From: Streptomyces sp. BA2
GTDB taxonomy: Bacteria > Actinomycetota > Actinomycetes > Streptomycetales > Streptomycetaceae
Length of the DNA stretch: 64,000 nt
Assembly (NCBI RefSeq): GCF_009769735.1
Contig: NZ_WSRO01000002.1
Span: 1,736,001 to 1,800,000, forward strand
Direction: 5' to 3'
In this document: positions 32,588 through 41,339 of the stretch, piece after piece
How positions within the stretch are numbered: position 1 is the stretch's first letter
Layout: each line of letters opens with the position of its first letter
The notes under the pieces: model-generated
Database searches by the model: none
Seen by the model: only the letters and a program-made list of their open reading frames with translations
Told to the model about the DNA's origin: nothing
Translations under genes and position numbers: made by a program

Positions 32588-33898
32588 GTGAGCGACCAGA
32601 AACCGCCCGGGCGGGCAGCCGCGCAGCGGGCGCCGCAGAACCGGCGGGCACCCCACGGCTGGATCCACGCCCTGCTCGCCGTGCTCGCCGCGCTGGTGGC
32701 CATGGCCGTCGTCGCCGCGCTCGGCCTGTGGGCCGCAGGGGCGGCGGACCTGCCGGGCGGCGCGTTTCCCAGCGTCGTCGCGGCCGTCGTCGTGATGGCG
32801 GTCGGCGGCTCCGTGGGGCTCTCCGGCGACGCCGGGGCGATCGCCGAGACGAACGCCGGGCTCTCCGTGCTGCCCCTCTCGGTCACCCTTGCCGGAGCTC
32901 TGGTGATCGCCGCCGGGTTCCTCAGGCCGCTGCGGCACCGCGCCGTCGCCGACACCAGGGAACTGGCCGGCTGGGCGGGACGGTTCGCGGCGCTGTGGGT
33001 ACTGCTGCTCATCGGCCTCGGCCTGCTGGCCCGCCACCGGTTCACGATCTCGCTCGGCGAGGGGACCGCGTCCGACATCGGTGACGCGCTGGGGGCAACG
33101 CCCAAGGTCGGCTTCGAGACCGACGTACCCCTGACCATCCTCTTCGGACTGCTGTGGCTGGCGGGTGTCCTCGCCGTGGCGCTGCTGGTCTCGCGCGGGG
33201 CCCCGCTCCCGGCCCGCCTCGTGCGCTTCCAGGAGTCGGTGCGTCCCGCGGCGTACGCCATGGTGGTCCTGCTGCTCTCGTACGTCGCCCTGGGGCTGGT
33301 CATCGGCGTGGTCGTGGCGGTGACCAAGGGGCATGCCGCCGAGACGCTCGCGGTGCTGCTGCTCGGGCTTCCCAACCTCGTCTGGCTCGCCTTCACCATC
33401 GGGCTCGGCGCGTCCTGGGAGGGCCGCGTGGACGGGCCGTTCGGACTGCCCATGCCGAAGGTCCTCGACGACGTACTGCGCACCCCGGAGGACTCCACGC
33501 TCAGTCTGCGGACGCTCTCCGACCACGACGGCCGGGTGTGGTGGCTGCTTGTCGTCGCGGCGGTCCTGGTCATGGGGGCCGCGTTCCTGATGGCGGCGCG
33601 CTCACCTGCCCGGATGCGGGCCTGGCAGCACGCCGTGCACATGGCGGTGGCGCTGACCCTCACCGTGCTCGCCGTCTGTCTGCTGGCCCGCCTCTCCGCC
33701 CATTACGGTCTGTCGCTCCTGGGCATCGGGGATCTGGGCGGCGGCCTGTCCGGCCTGGTGAAACTCCACCCGAACCTGGGGACCGCGCTGATCCTCGCCG
33801 TGGCGTGGGGTCTTGTCACCGGTTTCATCGGCGGGCTGCTCGCGCGTCCCGTCCACCGGCGCGGTGAGGTGGGGCAGGACGGTTCCTCACCGTCCTAG
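32588..33898 (+). CDS. Streptophobe-family multi-pass membrane protein
   Basis: A 436-residue hydrophobic protein from GTG 32588 with roughly ten membrane segments and a short basic N-terminus. The pattern (GGSVGLSGDAG, PLSVTLAGALVIAAGFLRPLRHR, HPNLGTALILAVAWGLVTGFI-type end) matches the large membrane proteins of Streptomyces that I recall under the name streptophobe. No transport or enzyme motif is visible. Its last 12 bp overlap the convergent kinase gene. The conserved neighbourhood with kinase and FHA-ABC genes suggests a role in the same signalling unit. Confidence 0.75.
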   Translation: MSDQKPPGRAAAQRAPQNRRAPHGWIHALLAVLAALVAMAVVAALGLWAAGAADLPGGAFPSVVAAVVVMAVGGSVGLSGDAGAIAETNAGLSVLPLSVTLAGALVIAAGFLRPLRHRAVADTRELAGWAGRFAALWVLLLIGLGLLARHRFTISLGEGTASDIGDALGATPKVGFETDVPLTILFGLLWLAGVLAVALLVSRGAPLPARLVRFQESVRPAAYAMVVLLLSYVALGLVIGVVVAVTKGHAAETLAVLLLGLPNLVWLAFTIGLGASWEGRVDGPFGLPMPKVLDDVLRTPEDSTLSLRTLSDHDGRVWWLLVVAAVLVMGAAFLMAARSPARMRAWQHAVHMAVALTLTVLAVCLLARLSAHYGLSLLGIGDLGGGLSGLVKLHPNLGTALILAVAWGLVTGFIGGLLARPVHRRGEVGQDGSSPS

Positions 33899-34909
33899 CC
33901 GCCGGAAGACCGGCCGCGCCCAGCTCGGCGGCTCCGGAGGCCCTCCCGGGTCAGCCGGGGCTTCCACGACCCCCAGATCCACCTGCGTGGGGGCGTGCCC
34001 CTCCGCGCTTCCGGTGGCCGCGGCGCGCAGGGCGGCCGCGAATTCGAGGCAGGAGCCGTACCGGTCCTCGGGGCGCTTGGCCAGCGCCTTCGCGAGGACG
34101 CCGTCGAGGGCCGCGGGAACCCCGGGGCGCTTCTCCGTCAGCCGGGGCGGCTGGTCGTACTGATGGGCCCAGAGCAGCGCCATGTCGTCGTCGCGCTGGA
34201 AGGGCGGCCCGCCTGCCATGGTCTCGTGGACGACGCAGGCGAGGCTGTAGACGTCGCACCGGCCGTCCACGGGGCGGCCCGAGATCTGCTCGGGCGCCAC
34301 GTAGTCGAGGGTTCCGACGAACTGGCCCACGGTCGTGAAGCCGGTCAGCGACAGCGACTTCTTCGTCAGGCCGAAGTCCGTGAGGTAGACGTGCTCCGGG
34401 TGGTCGCTGTCCGTGCCCTTGGCCACGAGGATGTTGCCCGGTTTGACGTCACGGTGGACCAGGCCGTGATCGTGGGCCGCGTCGAGCGCGGAGGCGACTT
34501 GGGCGGCGATGCGGAGGGCAGCCCCTACGGGGAGCGGCCCCGATCCGTCGAGTAGATGCCGCAGGTCGAGCCCGGGAACGTACCGCATGGCGATGTAGAG
34601 CACGCCGTCGGTCTCGCCCGCCTCGAAGACGGGCACGATGTGCGGATGCTCGATCGCGGCGGCCACGCGTGACTCGTGCGTGAAGCGCTGCCGGAAGGTG
34701 TCGTTGCGCGCGAGCTCGGGGGCGAGCAGCTTCAAGGCAACGGTCCGGTCAAGCCTCAGGTCCTTGGCGCGATAGACGACAGCCATCCCGCCGCGCCCGA
34801 TCTCGCCCTCGACGCGGTAGCCCGCGATCTGCTTCCCGATCAGCTCGGACGGCCGCCCGGAATGGAGACTCGGGCTCGACGACACGTCGTCGCGCGGCGC
34901 GGTTCCCAT
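33887..34909 (-). CDS. Soluble PknB-type serine/threonine protein kinase
   Basis: A 340-residue kinase from ATG 34909. The glycine loop is IGRGGMAVVY, the catalytic Lys is K60, HRDVKPGN carries Asp154, DFG is at 178-180, the activation loop has Thr/Ser (SLTGFTTVGQFVGT), and APE is at 205-207, so it should be active. There is no transmembrane helix or PASTA domain. The C-terminal tail contains APTQVD with Thr308, a Thr-x-x-Asp motif of FHA-ligand type. The start overlaps the stop of the preceding repeat protein (TGATG). It likely phosphorylates that protein and/or the FHA-ABC transporter encoded upstream. Confidence 0.93.
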   Translation of the reverse strand: MGTAPRDDVSSSPSLHSGRPSELIGKQIAGYRVEGEIGRGGMAVVYRAKDLRLDRTVALKLLAPELARNDTFRQRFTHESRVAAAIEHPHIVPVFEAGETDGVLYIAMRYVPGLDLRHLLDGSGPLPVGAALRIAAQVASALDAAHDHGLVHRDVKPGNILVAKGTDSDHPEHVYLTDFGLTKKSLSLTGFTTVGQFVGTLDYVAPEQISGRPVDGRCDVYSLACVVHETMAGGPPFQRDDDMALLWAHQYDQPPRLTEKRPGVPAALDGVLAKALAKRPEDRYGSCLEFAAALRAAATGSAEGHAPTQVDLGVVEAPADPGGPPEPPSWARPVFRRLGR

Positions 34910-35823
34910 CAGGCGTCACCGGACCGAACCGCCGGATCAGGATCGCCGGTGAAGGGCGGGATACGACGGGTGACTCCTTCACCGTACGGAGCACGCCCCT
35001 CCCCCGGATCAGCCACGGCTTCAACGACCTGCGTCGGCTCCGGACCCCCCGCGCCTCCGCCCACGGGCGGCACTCGTCGGGTGCCGTCCTCGCCGTACGG
35101 AGCATCGCCCTGACCCGGATCGCGGGCAGCCTCAACCACTTGAGTCGGCTCCGGATCTCCCACGCCTCCAGAACCCGTCCCGCCGCCGCTCACCGGCGCC
35201 ACCCGACGGGTGCCGTCCTCGCCGTACGGAGCATGCCCCCGGCCCGCGTCCGCCTCGGCCACCACCTGCGTCGGGTCCGGAGTCCCGGTCTCACCGCCGC
35301 TCACCGGGGCCCCGCCCGCGCCGTCATCGTGGGCGCCCGGATCCTTTGCCGCCGCGTACGTGCTGAGGCGGGTTCCGTCGCAGTACACCCATCGCTCGTG
35401 TTCGGCGTCGTAGAGCCACATCGACTCGCCGTCCACGACCACGCCCACCCGCAGTCCGCGCGTCCTGCTGCGGAACGTCTCGCCGTCGGTTCCGCCGGAC
35501 GCCAGTTCCTCCGTCGCCCGGCGGTAGCGGCCCAGTGCCTCCTCGGCTCGCGTCAGGAGCGGGGCCGGGTCCGCCGTGCGGGTCAGGGGGTGGCCCGCGG
35601 CCGGCGGGTCGCTCGGTACCGCGATCAGGAGGCGGCCGTCCACCCAGGCCGACCAGTCGTTCGCGCAGACGATGCGGGCCCAGTCGCCTAGCCTGTCGAC
35701 CAGTTGTACCGGCAGCAGCGCGTCCAGTGGCGCCGTCGGGCGGTTCACGTCCGGTGCCTCCCAGGCGAGCAGCCCGTCCTGGGGGACGACATGGGTGGGA
35801 CGGAAGTCCGCCGCAGTAGTCAT
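34909..35823 (-). CDS. SH3-like protein with C-terminal TQVV/TRRV repeats (candidate phospho-docking protein)
   Basis: A 304-residue protein from ATG 35823 (AGGAGCGG upstream). Residues 13-68 look like a small SH3-type barrel (VQLVDRLGDWARIV, WSAWVDGRLL). A helix lies at 88-108. MWLYDAEHERWVYCDG at 135-150 resembles a recurring streptomycete motif. Residues 181-290 are three tandem repeats of 34-42 residues, each with T-Q-V-V (185, 227, 264) and later T-R-R-V/I (205, 248, 285). All six have Thr-x-x-aliphatic spacing, as in pThr ligands of some FHA domains. It lies between the kinase and the double-FHA transporter genes in one operon. Confidence 0.85.
   Translation of the reverse strand: MTTAADFRPTHVVPQDGLLAWEAPDVNRPTAPLDALLPVQLVDRLGDWARIVCANDWSAWVDGRLLIAVPSDPPAAGHPLTRTADPAPLLTRAEEALGRYRRATEELASGGTDGETFRSRTRGLRVGVVVDGESMWLYDAEHERWVYCDGTRLSTYAAAKDPGAHDDGAGGAPVSGGETGTPDPTQVVAEADAGRGHAPYGEDGTRRVAPVSGGGTGSGGVGDPEPTQVVEAARDPGQGDAPYGEDGTRRVPPVGGGAGGPEPTQVVEAVADPGEGRAPYGEGVTRRIPPFTGDPDPAVRSGDA
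34950..35283 (-). repeat. Three in-frame coding repeats (TQVV...APYGE...TRRV)
   Basis: Units of about 102-126 nt, conserved at the DNA level around the APYGEDGTRRV part, encode residues 181-291 of the repeat protein. The spacer lengths differ, so the unit count may vary between strains. Confidence 0.85.
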
Positions 35824-35858
35824 CTCGTCCGCTCCTGATCTCCCGTGCTCCCCGCTTG

Positions 35859-38216
35859 CTATTTCCGCATGACCGCCGGTTCGTGCCGTCTCAGCAGCCT
35901 GGCGACCACGTAACCGAACACGACCGAAAGGGCCAGCAGCATGCCCATGTTGAGCAGCCAGATCCCCGCGGAGTGGCGGAACAGCGGATCGGCGGTCAGC
36001 TCTCCCGGCACGATCCTGCCGAGGCCGATCGTCCCCGCCATCGCGCCCAGCGCCCACCGGGAAGGGACCAGCCACGCCAGCTGCTCCACCCCGGGCACCC
36101 CGTGGAGTTTCAGGAGCGCGCCGCAGAACACCACCTGGACGATGGCCAGCAGCACGAGCAGCGGCATCGTCACCTCTTCCTTGCGCACCATGGCGGATAC
36201 GAGGAGCCCCAGCATCATCGCCGTGAACGCCAGCATCGCCACCGCCAGCGTGATCTCGACCAGCGGCGGGAGCAGCACTCCCTTGCCGCCCGGCGCGTTC
36301 AGGTCCACGCCCAGGAGCGCCACCAGGGTCAGCACGACGGCCTGAAGGATGGTGATCGTTCCCAGTACGACGACCTTGGACATCAGATACGCCGATCTGG
36401 AGAGCCCGACGGCCCGTTCGCGCCGGTAGATGACGCGCTCCTTGACCAGTTCCCGCACGGCATTGGCCGCGCCGGTCAGGACGCCGCCCACGCAGAGGAT
36501 GAGCAGCGCGTTCATCGCCGTCTCCTGCGTCAGCTTGCTCCCGGCCAGCGCGCGGGCCATGGCTCCCATCACGAAGGGCAACGCGATCATGATCGCCAGG
36601 AAGGTCCGGTCGGCGCCGAGCGCGGCCGCGTAACGCCGCACCAGCGTCCGCAGCTGGGACCCCCAGCTCTGCGCCTTCGGCGGGGGCGCGAACGCGGCGA
36701 CCGGGCCCGCGTCCACCTGCGGCAGATAAGCCTGCGTGGAGGAGTTCACGATGTACTGCTGGTGGAAGGGCGAGCGCCGGTACTCCCTCGCCCAGTCCCG
36801 GTCGTGATCCCCCTCGAAGGCCTCGAACGCCTCCGGCCACTCCTCGAAGCCGAAGAACGGGAGCGCGTCCCGCGGCGGCCCGTAGTAGGCGATCCTGCCG
36901 CCCGCGGCGAGCACGAGGAGCCGGTCGCAGCCGTCGAGGCTGAGCACACTGTGCGTGACGACGATGACCGTCCTGCCGTCGTCGGCGAGCCCGCGCAGCA
37001 TGTGCATCACCGAGCGGTCCATGCCGGGGTCGAGCCCGGACGTCGGCTCGTCGAGGAAGAGCAGGGACGGCTTGGTGAGGAGTTCGAGGGCGACGCTCAC
37101 GCGCTTGCGCTGGCCGCCGGAGAGGCTGTGGATGGGCTGGTCGACGCGCTGTTCGAGGCCGAGCTCGCGGATGACCTCGTCGACCCTGGCCCGGCGTTCG
37201 GCCTTCTCGGTGTCCTGGGGAAAGCGCAGTTCGGCGGCGTATCCGAGGGCCCGGCGCACGGTGAGCTGCGCGTGCAGGATGTCGTCCTGCGGCACGAGGC
37301 CGATGCGCTGACGGAGCTCGGCGTAGTCGCGGTAGAGGTCGCGGCCGTCGTAGAGGACCGTGCCGTCGTCGGCGGGCCGCAGGCCGGTGAGGGCGTTCAG
37401 GAGGGTGGACTTTCCGGCGCCGCTGGGACCGACCACGGCGAGCAGGCACTTCTCGCCGACGGGGAAGGAGATCCGGTCGAGGAGCGTCTTGCGGCCCTTG
37501 TCGACGGCGACCGTCAGCTCCTGGACGTCGAGCGACACCTCGCCGGTGTCGACGTACTCCTGGAGCTCGTCGCCGACCAGGCAGTACGCACGGTGGCCGA
37601 CGCCGACGATGTCCCCGGGCGATACGGGGGCGCGGCCGACCGGCTGGCCGTTGAGGTAGGTGCCGTTGTGGCTGCCGAGGTCGACGATCTCGTACGTACC
37701 GTCGTCGAGGACCCGCAGCTCGGCGTGGCGGCGTGAGACGACCAGATCGTCGATGACCAGGTCGTTGTCGGCGGCGCGGCCGATGCGGACGGTACGGGCG
37801 GGCAGCGGGCGCACGCTCGTCGGCTGCCGGAAGGTGCCGGTGGCCGAGGGGGTGCGGACGGCGGAGGGGCGCTCGGGGGCGGCGGGCGGGGGCGGCTCAC
37901 GGCCGACGAGTACCGCGCGCGGGCCGTCCGTGACGCTGCCGAAGCGCAGGACGCTGCCCGGTCCGACGCCCCACTCCTGGACGCGCTGCCCGTCGGCGTA
38001 CGTGCCGTTCGTGCTGTGCTCGTCCTCGATCGTCCAGTGGTCGAGGTCGGCGTGCAGGACGGCGTGGTGCCAGGAGACGCGCGCGTCGTCGATGACGATG
38101 TCGCTCAGTGGGTCGCGCCCGACGTGATAGTCCCGGCTCGGACTCATCACCGTGGAGCCGTTGTCGGTCTCGAGGACGAGTTCGGGCGCAGTCGGCGCCA
38201 CAGGCCGCTCTCCCAT
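35859..38216 (-). CDS. Double-FHA ABC transporter (ATPase-permease fusion, Rv1747-like)
   Basis: A 785-residue protein. FHA1 spans about 20-100 (VGRDPLSDIVI, SWHHA, STNGTY) and FHA2 about 142-215 (IGRAADNDLVI, SRRHA, SHNGTYLNG); both keep the Arg, Ser and Asn that hold phosphothreonine. A Thr-rich linker lies at 118-140. The ATPase has Walker A GPSGAGKS at 263, LSGGQRKR at 365 and LLFLDEP at 385. A six-helix ABC-2 (ABCG-like) permease follows. The mycobacterial relative Rv1747 is controlled by kinase PknF through its FHA domains. It is the first gene of an operon with the repeat protein and kinase. The substrate is unknown. Confidence 0.93.
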   Translation of the reverse strand: MGERPVAPTAPELVLETDNGSTVMSPSRDYHVGRDPLSDIVIDDARVSWHHAVLHADLDHWTIEDEHSTNGTYADGQRVQEWGVGPGSVLRFGSVTDGPRAVLVGREPPPPAAPERPSAVRTPSATGTFRQPTSVRPLPARTVRIGRAADNDLVIDDLVVSRRHAELRVLDDGTYEIVDLGSHNGTYLNGQPVGRAPVSPGDIVGVGHRAYCLVGDELQEYVDTGEVSLDVQELTVAVDKGRKTLLDRISFPVGEKCLLAVVGPSGAGKSTLLNALTGLRPADDGTVLYDGRDLYRDYAELRQRIGLVPQDDILHAQLTVRRALGYAAELRFPQDTEKAERRARVDEVIRELGLEQRVDQPIHSLSGGQRKRVSVALELLTKPSLLFLDEPTSGLDPGMDRSVMHMLRGLADDGRTVIVVTHSVLSLDGCDRLLVLAAGGRIAYYGPPRDALPFFGFEEWPEAFEAFEGDHDRDWAREYRRSPFHQQYIVNSSTQAYLPQVDAGPVAAFAPPPKAQSWGSQLRTLVRRYAAALGADRTFLAIMIALPFVMGAMARALAGSKLTQETAMNALLILCVGGVLTGAANAVRELVKERVIYRRERAVGLSRSAYLMSKVVVLGTITILQAVVLTLVALLGVDLNAPGGKGVLLPPLVEITLAVAMLAFTAMMLGLLVSAMVRKEEVTMPLLVLLAIVQVVFCGALLKLHGVPGVEQLAWLVPSRWALGAMAGTIGLGRIVPGELTADPLFRHSAGIWLLNMGMLLALSVVFGYVVARLLRRHEPAVMRK

Positions 38217-38222
38217 GCCCGA

Positions 38223-38228
38223 ATTCTA
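38223..38228 (-). promoter_or_regulatory. Leaderless -10 (TAGAAT) of the FHA-ABC operon
   Basis: On the minus strand TAGAAT ends 6 nt before ATG 38216; it is the best -10 match among the leaderless-type starts in this window. No clear -35. Confidence 0.6.
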
Positions 38229-38293
38229 CCCATTCGCACGCATCCACGCCTGGGCTCGGGCGCCCGCCCGGCGTCGCGAGCGCTCCGCCGGGG

Positions 38294-38920
38294 TCAGAGG
38301 TCCCCGTACGCCTCTCCCCCGAGCTCGAAGACCGCGCTGCCCGCGGTCGCGTCCGCGAGCCAGGCCGTGAAGGCCTCGACATCGGCGTCGGGCAGGCCGA
38401 TCTCGATGGTCACCGCGTCCCCGTACCGCACGTCGCGCACCTCGCGCCCCGCCGAGCGCAGATCGTTCTGGATCTTGCCCGCGCGCTGGTGGTCGACCGT
38501 GACGGTGGCGAGCCTGAAGCGTCTGCGGGTCAGCGTGCCGACCGCGTCGAGCGCCTCGCCGACCGCTCCTCCGTAGGCCCTGATCAGCCCGCCGGCGCCG
38601 AGCTTGACCCCGCCGTAGTAGCGGGTCACGACGGCCACGACGTACCGCATGTCGCGGCGCAGCAGCATCTGGAGCATCGGCACACCGGCGGTCCCGCCGG
38701 GCTCCCCGTCGTCGCTCGCCTTCTGCACCCCCGCGTCGGCCCCGATGACGTACGCGAAGCAGTTGTGCGAGGCGGACGGGTGTTCCTTGCGGATGCGCGC
38801 GACGAAGTCCTGCGCCTCCTCCTCGGTGGCGGCGGGCGCGAGGGCGCACAGGAAGCGCGAGCGGTTGATCTCGGTCTCGTGCACGGCCTCGCGGGCCACT
38901 GTGCGGTACTCGTCGTGCAT
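38294..38920 (-). CDS. YigZ/IMPACT family protein
   Basis: A 208-residue protein with the family core SRFLCALAPAATEEEAQDFV, HNCFAYVIG, DDGEPGGTAGVPML and VTRYYGGVKLGAGGLIRAYGG in order, followed by a small ferredoxin-like C-terminal domain (DUF1949-type). Family members bind nucleic acid or the translation apparatus; the exact role in bacteria is unsettled. The length is typical. It is transcribed away from the phosphopantetheinyl transferase gene. Confidence 0.93.
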   Translation of the reverse strand: MHDEYRTVAREAVHETEINRSRFLCALAPAATEEEAQDFVARIRKEHPSASHNCFAYVIGADAGVQKASDDGEPGGTAGVPMLQMLLRRDMRYVVAVVTRYYGGVKLGAGGLIRAYGGAVGEALDAVGTLTRRRFRLATVTVDHQRAGKIQNDLRSAGREVRDVRYGDAVTIEIGLPDADVEAFTAWLADATAGSAVFELGGEAYGDL

Positions 38921-38958
38921 CCCGCCAGGGTAGGCCCCCGCTCACACCGAGGCCCCGG

Positions 38959-38964
38959 TACGGT
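38959..38964 (+). promoter_or_regulatory. Possible leaderless -10 (TACGGT) of the phosphopantetheinyl transferase
   Basis: TACGGT ends 8 nt before GTG 38973, with no Shine-Dalgarno. Confidence 0.35.
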
Positions 38965-38972
38965 GATCCGTT

Positions 38973-39701
38973 GTGACGTCACCTTCGAATCACGTGCGCC
39001 AAGTCCCCAGCCGTACTGACGTGTTGCAGTCGCTGCTCGCCGCTGCGCCCGTCACCGTCGTGGAGACCCGCGAGGACCCGGCCGAGCTGTTCCTCTTTCC
39101 CGAGGAGGCGGAGGTCGTGGCGCGGGCCGTGGACAAGCGGCGCAGCGAGTTCGCCACGGTCCGGCAGTGCGCCCGCACCGCCCTGGCCGGGCTCGGCGTG
39201 CCGGCCGGGCCGATCCTGCCGGGGCCGAAGGGCGCGCCGCGCTGGCCCGAGGGCATCGTCGGCAGCATGACGCACTGCGCGGGCTACCGCGCCGCCGTCG
39301 TGGCCCGCGCCTCGGCGGTCGCCTCCGTCGGCATCGACGCGGAGCCGGCCGCTCCGCTCGGCGACGCCGACGTCCTGAGGCTGGTCTCGGACGAGACGGA
39401 GCGCGCGGCCCTCGCCGACCTTGGCAGCCGGCATCCGCACGTCCCCTGGGACCGGCTGCTCTTCAGCGCCAAGGAGGCCGTCTACAAGACGTGGTTCCCG
39501 CTCACGGGCCGCTGGCTCGGCTTCGAGGAGGCGCGGGTGGACCTGGCCCCGGACGGCACGTTCACCGCGGCGCTCCTCGTCCCCGGGCCGACGGTGGCGG
39601 GGCGCGAGCTGACAGGTTTCCGGGGCGACTGGCTGATACGTGACGGCATAGCGGTCACCGCCATCGTCCTGCCCCTCACGCCTGCCCCGCCCGGTACGTA
39701 G
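38973..39701 (+). CDS. 4'-phosphopantetheinyl transferase (EntD/Sfp type)
   Basis: A 242-residue protein from GTG 38973. It has the motifs of EntD-like transferases: KRRSEFATVRQCAR near residue 50, GPKGAPRWPEGIVGSMTHC, the magnesium-binding VGIDAEPA, and FSAKEAVYKTWFPLTGRWLGF, with Glu and Lys of the Ppant transfer site. It converts apo carrier proteins of PKS/NRPS to holo form using CoA. No PKS or NRPS lies in the window, so it is probably a general housekeeping transferase for remote clusters. The last 26 bp overlap the convergent amidohydrolase gene. Confidence 0.93.
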   Translation: MTSPSNHVRQVPSRTDVLQSLLAAAPVTVVETREDPAELFLFPEEAEVVARAVDKRRSEFATVRQCARTALAGLGVPAGPILPGPKGAPRWPEGIVGSMTHCAGYRAAVVARASAVASVGIDAEPAAPLGDADVLRLVSDETERAALADLGSRHPHVPWDRLLFSAKEAVYKTWFPLTGRWLGFEEARVDLAPDGTFTAALLVPGPTVAGRELTGFRGDWLIRDGIAVTAIVLPLTPAPPGT

Positions 39702-41322
39702 GGTCCCCGCCGAGCCACGTGCCGAGCACCCGCACATGCCGGATGGCCATCGGGTCCACGGTGCGCGGATCGGCGGAGAGCCTGACCAGGTCCGCGGGCG
39801 CGCCGGGCACGAGCGCGAGGCGGTCGTCCGCGCCGGCCTGGTGGGCGACACCGCTGGTGGCCGCGGCGAGCGCCTGCTCCACGGTGAGCCGCTGGTGCGG
39901 GGTCCAGCCGCCCTCCGGATCACCGTCGAACGTGCGCCTGGTGACGGCGACTTGGATGCCCTCAAGCGGCTCGTACGAGCTGACGGGCCAGTCGCTGCCG
40001 AAGGAGAGTCGCGCCCCGTCGCGCGCCAACTCCCCCATCGGGTACTGCCGTTCGGACCGCTCCGCGCCGATCCGCGGCATCGAAAGGTCGGTCTGGAGCG
40101 GGTCGGGCTGTGCCCACAGGGGCTCGAAGTTGGCGATGACGCCGAGTGCGGCGAACCGCGGCAGGTCGGCGGGGGCGACGAGCTGGACATGGGTGATCAC
40201 CGGCCGCCGGTCCCAGGCCGGATTGGCGCGGACCGCGGACTCCACCGCGTCGAGTGCGGCCCGTACGCCCGCGTCGCCGATGGCGTGGATGTGCGTCTGG
40301 AAGCCGTCGGCGTCGAAGGCGCACACCGCTTCGGCGAGCGCGCGCGGCTCCCACACGGGCATGCCGCAGCTGTGCGGCGCGTCCAGATAGGGGTCGAGCA
40401 GGGCGGCCGTACCGCCCTCGATCACGCCGTCGCTGAAGTACTTCACCGTGCGCGCGGACAGCAGCGGGCCGCCCTCGGCAGTCACGCGCGCACGTGCCGC
40501 GTCGAACTGCTTGCGCTGCTCGCGCCAGCGATCGGGGTCGGCGCGCTGGGCCAGGTCGACGCGGACACTCAGCGCGTCCTGCCTGGCCGCCGCGAGATAG
40601 GCCTCCACCATCTCCGGCTCGACCCAGGCGTCCTGCACCCAGGTGATGCCCGCTCGCGCGTACGCCAGGCCCGCGCGACGCACGGCTTCGACCAGTTCGG
40701 CCTCCTCGCGTGCGGGCACCTGGTCGAGCACCAGGTCGCAGGCGTGCCACTCGCGCAGGGTGCCCATCGGGGAGCCGTCGGGGCGCCGGACGATCCAGCC
40801 GAGGCGCGGGTCCGGCGTCGAGTCCCGCACACCGGCCCTGCGCAGCGCCTCCGAGTTGCACCACACCGTGTGGTAGTCGCAGGCCCGCAGCACGACGGGC
40901 CGCCCGGCGACCGCGGCGTCCAGCCACCGGGCGTCGAACTCGCCGTCGGGAGCGAGCGCGGGGTCGTAGGACGCGCCGACGATCCACTCCGCGTCCGGGT
41001 GTGCTTCGGCCCACCGCCCGACCTCCGCGACGATCGCGTCGACCGAGGTGAGGTCCTTGATCTGCGGGCCGAAGCTCTCCAACCCTCCGAAGAGGGGGTG
41101 GGCGTGGCCGTCGCCGAAGGCGGAAAGGAGCAGCCCGTCCCCCAACTCGACCACCTCGTCCGCGACTTCCCCGAGCGCGCGGGCCTCGTCCCCGAGCGCG
41201 AGGACACGTCCGCCGCGTACGGCGAGTGCCGTGCTGTCCGCGTGGACATCGCTTCCGGTGCGCACCCGCCCCAGGAAGACCCGCGTCACCGTCTCGTCCG
41301 CCATGCTTGCCTGCCCCTCCAT
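39676..41322 (-). CDS. Metal-dependent amidohydrolase (amidohydrolase_3 / YtcJ-like)
   Basis: A 548-residue protein from ATG 41322 (GGAGGA 10 nt upstream); ATG 41304 is an alternative start with GGAGGGG. The metal motif is FGDGHAHPLFGG, a lysine and WVQDAW segment lie mid-domain, and HIHAIGDAGVRAALDAVE, ITHVQLV and FGSDWPVSSYEP follow, in YtcJ order. Substrates in this family include N-acyl or formamide-type compounds. It is in an operon with an APC permease 17 nt upstream, so it probably hydrolyses a compound imported by that permease, under the divergent TetR regulator. Confidence 0.9.
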   Translation of the reverse strand: MEGQASMADETVTRVFLGRVRTGSDVHADSTALAVRGGRVLALGDEARALGEVADEVVELGDGLLLSAFGDGHAHPLFGGLESFGPQIKDLTSVDAIVAEVGRWAEAHPDAEWIVGASYDPALAPDGEFDARWLDAAVAGRPVVLRACDYHTVWCNSEALRRAGVRDSTPDPRLGWIVRRPDGSPMGTLREWHACDLVLDQVPAREEAELVEAVRRAGLAYARAGITWVQDAWVEPEMVEAYLAAARQDALSVRVDLAQRADPDRWREQRKQFDAARARVTAEGGPLLSARTVKYFSDGVIEGGTAALLDPYLDAPHSCGMPVWEPRALAEAVCAFDADGFQTHIHAIGDAGVRAALDAVESAVRANPAWDRRPVITHVQLVAPADLPRFAALGVIANFEPLWAQPDPLQTDLSMPRIGAERSERQYPMGELARDGARLSFGSDWPVSSYEPLEGIQVAVTRRTFDGDPEGGWTPHQRLTVEQALAAATSGVAHQAGADDRLALVPGAPADLVRLSADPRTVDPMAIRHVRVLGTWLGGDPTYRAGQA

Positions 41323-41339
41323 GGTGTTCCGTTCCTCCG

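Noticed and set aside
35856..37736. 626-codon plus-strand open frame
   Set aside because: Antisense to the FHA-ABC gene; high His/Gln/Arg content and no domain.
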